Position numbers and translations under genes: made by a program. A DNA stretch of 12,406 nucleotides from JANQLU01 sp964434955. Its GTDB lineage: Bacteria > Planctomycetota > Planctomycetia > Pirellulales > Pirellulaceae. Location of the stretch: positions 1-12,406 of the forward strand of contig CAYSXI010000156.1 of NCBI GenBank assembly GCA_964434955.1, given 5' to 3'. The notes beneath the pieces were generated by a model, which worked only from the letters and a program-made list of their open reading frames with translations, was not told the DNA's origin and searched no databases. Every line of letters begins with the position of its first letter. The stretch's first letter is position 1. This document shows, one piece after another, positions 7,648-12,406 of this stretch.

Positions 7648-7791
7648 TTAATCTATTCGAAGTGCTAGTTTTTGTAAGGCCTCCGCGCGCTCAAATTCTG
7701 GTGATGACGCGTACTCGGACAGGCTGACTGCGGTTGAATCGTCGTGTGCTTCTGCTAAGGTGTAAATATGTTCACGTGATTGCCGTGGCAT
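7648..7791 (-). CDS. Probable small protein gene (47 aa)
   Basis: A complete ATG-to-TAA frame fills most of the space between the divergent membrane-protein and glycosylase genes. The product begins MPRQSREHIYTLAEAHDD, continues with SLSEYASSPEF, and ends QKLALRID. It is acidic overall, with helix-forming composition, no signal peptide and no low-complexity sequence. The stop lies 36 nt before the ATG of the membrane-protein gene on the same strand, an operon-like spacing. There is no clear ribosome binding site, but several genes here lack one. A TTG four codons upstream is an alternative start. I recognise no family. The main alternative is that this is non-coding promoter DNA for the flanking genes. 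Confidence 0.42.
   Translation of the reverse strand: MPRQSREHIYTLAEAHDDSTAVSLSEYASSPEFERAEALQKLALRID
7734..7761 (+). promoter_or_regulatory. Weak candidate promoter for the ycaQ-like gene
   Basis: TTGAAT (7734-7739) and TAAGGT (7756-7761) are 16 bp apart, about 80 nt before ATG 7840. The match is modest, and the site would lie inside the antisense small reading frame at 7648-7791. Confidence 0.2.
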
Positions 7792-7839
7792 TCCATCGTT
7801 CAACCAAGAGTTTAGGCTGATTGTCCGGGCGCGAAACCA

Positions 7840-9267
7840 ATGGCGAAAAAAAAGAAGTCGCTTCCGTCAACCGCGAAGAAAACCCGCCCTTTGAAAAATC
7901 AAAAGCGGTCGGCTGGCTCATCGCGTTCCGCCCGCGGCGCCAAAAACGTTGCAACAAAAACCAAGAATGCTCTCAGCAGCTCTGGAACCTCAAGCCGTAC
8001 AAAGCCTGCGAGTCCTGCGATAACGGGTGCTTTGCCGGTCATTGATCGTGACAAAGTTGTCAACCTTTGGTTTCAGTGTCAGGGGTTGGCGAACGTCGCC
8101 TGTCATTCGGATTCTCGTTCCACTTTGAATAAAACCCGATTCCGCGACTTGCTTCTCAATGTCGGCGGGCTGCAAGTGGACGCGGTGAATGTCGTTGATC
8201 GTGCCCACTATTTGACTCTCTGGAGCCGCTTCGGTTCGTTCCCACGACAACGCGTGGACAACTGGATTTACCAGGACAAAATCGCCTATGAATACTGGGC
8301 ACACGAAGCGTCGATTTTACCAGCTGAGCACATGCCGCTTAGTCGACGTCGAATGAAGAATTTTCCGCCGGACGCATGGAGCAACGCGTCTTACTGGAAA
8401 CGATACGAAACTTCGGAGGAAAGTAAAAAGCGGGTCCTTGCGCGGCTTCGCAAATCGGGGCCGCTGGAAAGTGGCGATTTCGAAAAAACCGAAATGGACA
8501 GGAAACAGCAGGAAATTCTTGGTTGGGGAGCGCCATTGGTCAAAGAGGACAAACGGTCACTGCAACTTCTTTGGCATGCCGGAAGGATCGGTATTCATGA
8601 TCGTCGGCATTTCAGGAAAATTTACGATCTTGGAACCCGGGTTTACTCAAAATCGCCAACCGCGACGCAAAATGAATTTGACTCCAGTTGGCTGCTGCAG
8701 GCGCTCCGCGGTTGCGGGGTGACTCCGGAATCCCACATGGTCAACTACCTTACGGCACAGAATCTGAAGGCAGCTGATCGGCGGAAGTTGATTGAAAAGC
8801 ACGTCAAGCAAAAGAAAATCGTTCCAGTCCGGATCCAGGGCTCAGATGAAACCGCCTACGCATTACCCGAGCACTTAGACAAATTGTCGAAATGCCCTTC
8901 CCCAGTTGGAACCACGCTTGTTTGTCCTTTCGACTCATTTCTCTGGCAGCGGCAGCGTGCCGAGGAACTGTTGGGTTTCCGTTATCGAATTGAGATTTAC
9001 GTCCCCGAGAAAAAACGAGAGTTCGGGTATTATGTTTTGCCGATTTTGCATGATGGAAAGTTGGTGGGTCGAGTGGATCCCAAATTGCATCGATCGTCGA
9101 AAAATGGCGAAGCTAACCGGCTCGAAATCAAGAAAGTCTTCCTCGAACCAGGTTTCAAAAGAACCAAACGATTCGAAATCGCTTTTCGCCAAGTGATTCA
9201 AAGTCTGGCGAAATTCCTGGATGCCGAAAGTATCAAGGCACCCCGTGATTGGTCCATTCTGACTTAG
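7840..9267 (+). CDS. ycaQ: YcaQ/AlkX-type winged-helix DNA glycosylase (interstrand-crosslink repair)
   Basis: The 475-residue protein matches the HTH_42/YcaQ family, whose E. coli member unhooks DNA interstrand crosslinks and excises bulky alkylated bases. Family hallmarks are clear: GGLQVDAVNVVDRAHYLTLWSR contains the catalytic Q-x-D motif (Gln112, Asp114) typical of the YcaQ/AlkX branch rather than the Q-x-Q of AlkZ. Further on are YEYWAHEASILP (lesion-site region), LVCPFDSFLWQRQR, FRYRIEIYVPEKKR, and GYYVLPILHDGKLVGRVDPK. Residues 1-66 are an extra tail rich in Lys, Arg, Ser and Ala that the ~410-residue E. coli protein lacks; it probably binds DNA non-specifically. No Shine-Dalgarno is visible before the ATG. 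The gene is divergent from the membrane-protein unit and convergent with the beta-propeller gene, with 4 bp between the stop codons. It is cytoplasmic. Confidence 0.92.
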   Translation: MAKKKKSLPSTAKKTRPLKNQKRSAGSSRSARGAKNVATKTKNALSSSGTSSRTKPASPAITGALPVIDRDKVVNLWFQCQGLANVACHSDSRSTLNKTRFRDLLLNVGGLQVDAVNVVDRAHYLTLWSRFGSFPRQRVDNWIYQDKIAYEYWAHEASILPAEHMPLSRRRMKNFPPDAWSNASYWKRYETSEESKKRVLARLRKSGPLESGDFEKTEMDRKQQEILGWGAPLVKEDKRSLQLLWHAGRIGIHDRRHFRKIYDLGTRVYSKSPTATQNEFDSSWLLQALRGCGVTPESHMVNYLTAQNLKAADRRKLIEKHVKQKKIVPVRIQGSDETAYALPEHLDKLSKCPSPVGTTLVCPFDSFLWQRQRAEELLGFRYRIEIYVPEKKREFGYYVLPILHDGKLVGRVDPKLHRSSKNGEANRLEIKKVFLEPGFKRTKRFEIAFRQVIQSLAKFLDAESIKAPRDWSILT

Positions 9268-9271
9268 GGCG

Positions 9272-10645
9272 TTAGTCGTTTTCCGGGGACTTGGTCCTGC
9301 CAATGCAAACCAGTCGTTTCGTCGTTCGAATCAACAAGCGGTCGCCGACAATCGCTGGAGTGGCCATGATGGGTTCTTCCAAATCGTTCTCGGCGAGCAA
9401 TTCATAGTCGTCACCAGTCTTGACGACTTTGACTTTACCTTTTTCGTCGGAAAAATAGATTTGCTTTTTGGTTGCAACCGCGGACGCGGAGAAGGTCCCA
9501 CTCGATTTTCCGACGCGCGTCTTGTAGACCTTTTCTCCGGTTTTGAGATTTCGAACCGTCAAGACACCGTTGTCATTACAGGTGTAAAGTTGATCGCCGA
9601 CGATGATTGGGGTTGGCATATATGAACCATCGCGTGGTTGAAACCAGACGAGTCCCTCTGGCAGGCTTTCCGCATCCTTTTTTGGAGTGAGGTCGCCCTT
9701 GGCATTCGGAGTGATCGCGTAGGTAGGGCTTCGGCCATGCCCGTTGGTGATCACGATCAGCCCGTTTGCAAACAAAGGTGTCGGCACGGGAACATCGCCG
9801 CCACCGCTGAGGGTCCAAAGTTGGTCGCCGGTCTTGAAATCATATCCGGCCATTTGTTTGTAACCATTGCAGACCAATTGTGGGCCATTCTCGGTTTCAA
9901 TGACGGCTGGCGTGGACCAGGTCGCAACGTCATTCCGCTCGATACGGCGCACCTCTTTTCCATCTTTGACGTCGAGGATGGACACGAAGCCCGTATTCAA
10001 GCAATCGCACTGCACGATGACTTTGCCGTCGTAAATGATGGGTGAGCTGGCAAATCCCCATTCGAGTTTCTTTGCGTTGTATGGTCCCGAGTGAAGGTCC
10101 CCCAAGTCCTTCTTCCAGACTTGATTGCCATCCATATCCAAACAGAAAAGACCTTCCGAAGCGAAAAAAGCCACGATGTGTTTTCCGTCGGATGCCGGCG
10201 TGCAGTTGGCGTGCGAGGCTTTCAGGTGCCGTTTCCGTTTCGGCTCTCCTTCCACCAGATTTTTGGCCCAGAGTTTTTTGCCGGTATCCAGGTCGAGACA
10301 CCACATCTGCCATTGCCAATTGCCTTCGTCATCGGCTGACTTGCCGGTTCCCCCGAGCCAACCCGTATCAAGCGAAGGCTCGTCGGTCTTTTCGCTGATC
10401 GCCGTAGTCAAATAGATCCGCTTTCCAACCACGATGGGTGAGGAATGAGCCAGGCCCTCAATCGCTGTTCTCCATTGAACATTTTTTCCGGATTCCAGGT
10501 CCCACTCGATCGGCGGATTGCCATCACCGACCCCTGCCGCATTCTTCCCGCGAAACTGTGGCCAGGTCTCTTGTGAAAATGAACGGTCGGTTAATAGAAA
10601 CTGCGTGATGGCCAAGCCAAGGACCAGGCAGATTGGAAGTCGCAT
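9272..10645 (-). CDS. Secreted PQQ-like beta-propeller repeat protein
   Basis: The 457-residue protein starts with a Sec signal peptide (MRLPICLVLGLAITQFLL, likely cleavage after RSFS). The mature chain opens with WPQFRGKNAAGVG, a very common start in planctomycete proteins often labelled 'PQQ-binding-like beta-propeller' or BamB-like. At least seven blade-type repeats can be traced, each with a hydrophobic strand pair and a turn such as DLDTGKKLW, DMDGNQVW, DVKDGKEV, DFKTGDQLW or NLKTGEKVY, alternating with SSPIVVGKRIYLT or TPIIVGDQLYTCN-type strands. No heme c CxxCH motif is seen, and residues that would confirm true PQQ binding cannot be judged, so it may be a structural or binding propeller rather than a dehydrogenase. 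It is periplasmic or envelope-associated. Only weak ribosome binding sequence (AAGAG) precedes the ATG. Confidence 0.92.
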   Translation of the reverse strand: MRLPICLVLGLAITQFLLTDRSFSQETWPQFRGKNAAGVGDGNPPIEWDLESGKNVQWRTAIEGLAHSSPIVVGKRIYLTTAISEKTDEPSLDTGWLGGTGKSADDEGNWQWQMWCLDLDTGKKLWAKNLVEGEPKRKRHLKASHANCTPASDGKHIVAFFASEGLFCLDMDGNQVWKKDLGDLHSGPYNAKKLEWGFASSPIIYDGKVIVQCDCLNTGFVSILDVKDGKEVRRIERNDVATWSTPAVIETENGPQLVCNGYKQMAGYDFKTGDQLWTLSGGGDVPVPTPLFANGLIVITNGHGRSPTYAITPNAKGDLTPKKDAESLPEGLVWFQPRDGSYMPTPIIVGDQLYTCNDNGVLTVRNLKTGEKVYKTRVGKSSGTFSASAVATKKQIYFSDEKGKVKVVKTGDDYELLAENDLEEPIMATPAIVGDRLLIRTTKRLVCIGRTKSPEND

Positions 10646-10703
10646 GTTTAACTCTTAACTAGTCTCGGGCGATTGTGTTCAAATCGTTTTCGTTTCGGAA
10701 GCT

Positions 10704-10733
10704 ATTTTATGAGCCGAATGAATCGCCAAACAA
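10704..10733 (-). promoter_or_regulatory. Candidate promoter for the beta-propeller gene
   Basis: On the minus strand, TTGTTT (10728-10733) and TAAAAT (10704-10709) are separated by 18 bp, placing transcription start about 50 nt before ATG 10645. The match is moderate and unverified. Confidence 0.3.
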
Positions 10734-10746
10734 GATCCGGTCGACG

Positions 10747-10959
10747 TCAGAGATGTGGAAAAAGATTCTTCGGCCAGAAAATTTTTCCGCCGCGCAAGCA
10801 TGATGTTCGCTTGTCGTGAATTGTCAAACACTCGGCGAGCTTTGGAAGACGGCAAACAAAACTGACTCGCCCGGTCAATTCGTAGTCCGTTTCTACCGTT
10901 TCTAACCAATAGCGGACAAGCTTTGGAGCAATACGAGACCGTATTCTTTTTTCGCCCAT
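10747..10959 (-). CDS. Doubtful small reading frame (70 aa)
   Basis: An ATG-to-TGA frame whose product begins MGEKRIRSRIAPKLVRYW, contains ETVETDYELTGRVSFVC, and ends FWPKNLFPHL. It is basic, has four Cys residues in total, and contains no low-complexity sequence. It is on the same strand as the beta-propeller gene but stops 101 bp before that gene's ATG. There is no Shine-Dalgarno; a CATAAT hexamer sits immediately upstream. I recognise no family. The frame stays open further upstream, but that extension runs antisense into the kinase gene and is probably chance. It may be non-coding regulatory DNA. Confidence 0.22.
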   Translation of the reverse strand: MGEKRIRSRIAPKLVRYWLETVETDYELTGRVSFVCRLPKLAECLTIHDKRTSCLRGGKIFWPKNLFPHL

Positions 10960-11037
10960 ATTATGCAGACTTTGTGCCCCAAAATTGAGTGTTAGTTTTT
11001 GCAAGTTAGCCGCAATCGGCAAACGTGGGCAGCGCGA

Positions 11038-12141
11038 GTGTCTGAACAGCCAGACGAATATCAAAAAAAGATCGAAATCTTGACGCGGAAGGTTGAGCGG
11101 GAACGGGCTGCGCGCAAGCAGGCGGAATCTCTTCTGGAGCAGAAAAGCCTGGAGCTGTACGAATCCAATCAAGCGCTAGTCAAATCGCACGACGAACTTG
11201 AGAACCGAGTCCACGATCGAACAGAACAGCTGTCAGATGCGAACCGGCAGTTGCTTCGCGAGATGGCACATCGTGAAGAACTTAACCGGAGAATGCTCGA
11301 CCTTTCCCACCAGGCCGGCAAAGCGGAAATCGCAACGGGTGTACTTCACAATGTTGGAAATGTTCTCAACAGCGTCAATGTTTCTGCGACGATGCTCGAC
11401 CAGCTGCTGAGCCGATTTCCGATCGAAATGTTGGCAAAATCGGCAAACATTCTGAACGAACAGAGTGACCTGGGGGACTTTTTCGCAAATGATACGCGTG
11501 GCAAGATCTTTCCGCAGTTCTTGGAGCGGATTACCAAATCCTTTCGGCAGGAAGCCGATGCAGCTCACGACGAAGTTGCATCCCTGATCGAGAACATTGA
11601 ACATATCAAATCGATCGTTGCCGTTCAGCAGCTTAATGCCGGCGTCTCGGGCCTGGTGGAATCCGTCGCCATCAGTGAAGTCATCGAAGATTCACTTTTG
11701 CTGGCCCACTCAAATATCGAAAAGTTCGGAATCGTCGTGAGTCGCGATTTCGAAAAGCTCCCACATGTCATGCTGGAGAAACAGAAGCTGATTCAGATTC
11801 TTGTGAACCTCTTCAAGAATGCGTCGGAGGCCATTCTTCAGGGTGGCGGCGATGATCGAAAACTTTCGATTCGACTCGTAGCCGTCGGTGAACAGGAGTT
11901 TGAGATCCAGGTCGCCGACAACGGAATCGGAATTGACAGCGAAAAGCAGAACGACATCTTCACCCACGGGTTTACGACCAAGAAAGATGGCCGGGGGTTT
12001 GGGCTTCACACCAGCGCCAATGCCGCGAGAGAAATGGGCGGAAATCTTGCCGTCGAAAGTGATGGTCCCGGAAAGGGAGCGACCTTCCGATTGTCGCTCC
12101 CAGCAAAAAAGGCATCGGATGTTCCCGATGCCGGTGAATAA
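11038..12141 (+). CDS. Sensor-less cytoplasmic histidine kinase, HNVGN type
   Basis: The 367-residue protein (from GTG 11038) starts with a coiled coil at ~5-85 (EYQKKIEILTRKVERERAARKQAE...), then a variant dimerisation/phosphoacceptor region with GVLHNVGNVLNSVNVS, where His104 is the likely phosphorylated residue. The catalytic ATPase domain follows: N box NLFKNASEAI (Asn261), G1 box VADNGIGID (Asp294), an HGFTTK lid segment, G2 GRGFGLH, and G3 GKGATFRLSLP. There is no transmembrane segment and no PAS, GAF or other input domain, so the signal probably comes from a partner protein. No response regulator is visible nearby. The start is uncertain: an in-frame TTG at 10999 would add 13 residues of unlikely composition, while GTG gives MSEQPDEYQ, a more natural start. 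The 3' end contains two hairpins that serve the opposite strand. Confidence 0.87.
   Translation: MSEQPDEYQKKIEILTRKVERERAARKQAESLLEQKSLELYESNQALVKSHDELENRVHDRTEQLSDANRQLLREMAHREELNRRMLDLSHQAGKAEIATGVLHNVGNVLNSVNVSATMLDQLLSRFPIEMLAKSANILNEQSDLGDFFANDTRGKIFPQFLERITKSFRQEADAAHDEVASLIENIEHIKSIVAVQQLNAGVSGLVESVAISEVIEDSLLLAHSNIEKFGIVVSRDFEKLPHVMLEKQKLIQILVNLFKNASEAILQGGGDDRKLSIRLVAVGEQEFEIQVADNGIGIDSEKQNDIFTHGFTTKKDGRGFGLHTSANAAREMGGNLAVESDGPGKGATFRLSLPAKKASDVPDAGE
12075..12101 (-). terminator. Upstream member of tandem hairpins inside the kinase gene (secondary terminator)
   Basis: A perfect 9-bp stem GGGAGCGAC / GTCGCTCCC with a 9-nt loop. On the minus strand it follows the hairpin at 12105-12132 and is followed by CTTTCC, a poor U tract, so it may act as a back-up terminator or simply protect RNA ends. 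It lies wholly within the kinase coding sequence. Confidence 0.4.
12105..12132 (-). terminator. Intrinsic terminator of the DUF3500-like gene, embedded in the kinase coding sequence
   Basis: A perfect 8-bp stem GGCATCGG / CCGATGCC with a 6-nt loop (12111-12132) is flanked by six A residues at 12105-12110. On the minus strand this is a hairpin plus six U, about 97 nt after the stop of the DUF3500-like gene. It overlaps the last codons of the convergent kinase gene (ending ...DVPDAGE). Confidence 0.75.
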
Positions 12142-12229
12142 GCGGCCCGAGCGCATTACTTCGTCAAGCCATTCGACGTGCTAAGAGAAAACGCATTGGG
12201 TTCGCGCGTTTGATTTCTTGCCAGGTAAC

Positions 12230-12406
12230 TTATTTTAGTTGGCCAAGGTATTCTTTTTTCGGGTTTCGATACATCGTATGCAGGTGGTCGCGGGGGTTGC
12301 CGCCCAGCTGTTGGCAAGCGTATTCGATGATCACGGATGGCCCCTGAATCGCAAAAGAGATGTCGCCACCTTTTTCTTTGGGACCAGACCAGGCAAAGTG
12401 GACCTT
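12230..12406 (-). CDS. DUF3500-like protein, C-terminal fragment (5' part outside window)
   Basis: The last 58 residues of a minus-strand gene are visible, open to the window edge. They read VHFAWSGP, then FAIQGPSVIIEYA, then DHLHTMYRNPKKEY before the stop. This fits the C-terminus of DUF3500 proteins, which typically show a VHFAW-type strand, a GP...IEY segment and an NHIHT-x-YRDP motif. In this protein NHIH is DHLH and YRDP is YRNP. The family's biochemical role is unknown to me; members in planctomycetes are often secreted, but the N-terminus is not available here. The gene is convergent with the histidine kinase gene, and its likely terminator sits in the kinase 3' end. Confidence 0.75.
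   Translation of the reverse strand, partial: KVHFAWSGPKEKGGDISFAIQGPSVIIEYACQQLGGNPRDHLHTMYRNPKKEYLGQLK

Larger units (their letters stand above)
10646..11037. other. 392-bp divergent intergenic region
   Basis: This lies between the starts of the beta-propeller gene (minus) and the histidine kinase gene (plus), so it must hold both promoters. It holds a candidate minus-strand promoter (10704-10733) and one doubtful 70-codon minus-strand frame (10747-10959). I see no strong hairpin, tandem repeat or RNA gene, and no well-matched plus-strand promoter for the kinase. Confidence 0.5.

Noticed and set aside
10960..11172. Upstream extension of the 70-codon minus-strand frame to 141 codons
   Set aside because: The extension is antisense to the conserved coiled-coil start of the histidine kinase and gives an implausible Leu/Phe/Arg-rich sequence.
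1..12406. CRISPR array, tRNA, rRNA, insertion sequence or phage remnant
   Set aside because: I saw no spaced direct repeats, cloverleaf-like sequence, transposase or integrase motif, or terminal inverted repeats anywhere in the window.

Overview
The window looks like chromosomal DNA from a Gram-negative-type bacterium with an outer membrane, most likely a planctomycete of the Pirellulaceae type. This is inferred from gene content: a secreted PQQ-like beta-propeller protein with a WPQFRG start, a DUF3500-like protein, a bifunctional PutA with an extended C-terminus, an unusual HNVGN-type histidine kinase, and several secreted proteins of unknown function. I see no transposase, integrase, CRISPR array, phage gene, tRNA or rRNA. 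The window reads as ordinary core or accessory chromosome rather than a mobile island.

Layout. (1) 1-3707, plus strand: the 3' part of a bifunctional proline dehydrogenase / glutamate semialdehyde dehydrogenase gene (putA), followed after 2 nt by a group II PLP-dependent decarboxylase-like gene; the two look translationally coupled. (2) 3731-4443: a minus-strand terminator, a small secreted protein, and a divergent promoter region. (3) 4444-6526, plus strand: a TPR plus beta-barrel outer-membrane protein, a 271-bp gap, a small membrane-anchored DUF4177-like protein, and a strong intrinsic terminator. (4) 6562-7791, minus strand: a polytopic membrane protein of unknown function, preceded by a probable 47-codon gene that is easy to miss. 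(5) 7840-9267, plus strand: a YcaQ/AlkX-type DNA glycosylase with a basic N-terminal tail, convergent (4 bp between stop codons) with a PQQ-like beta-propeller gene at 9272-10645. (6) 10646-11037: a mostly non-coding divergent region with one doubtful 70-codon minus-strand frame. (7) 11038-12141, plus strand: a cytoplasmic sensor-less histidine kinase, convergent with the 3' end of a DUF3500-like gene (12230-12406, minus). That gene's likely terminator lies inside the kinase coding sequence.

How they work together. The only clear functional link is putA with the decarboxylase: PutA oxidises proline to glutamate, and the adjoining PLP enzyme may act on that glutamate or another amino acid. The other genes form separate units (DNA repair, envelope proteins, signalling) with no obvious shared pathway. 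I did not find a convincing new multi-gene system. The most notable items are the embedded tandem terminator hairpins, the unlisted small genes, the putA-decarboxylase pairing, and the TPR-barrel protein, whose layout resembles that of surface-lipoprotein exporters.
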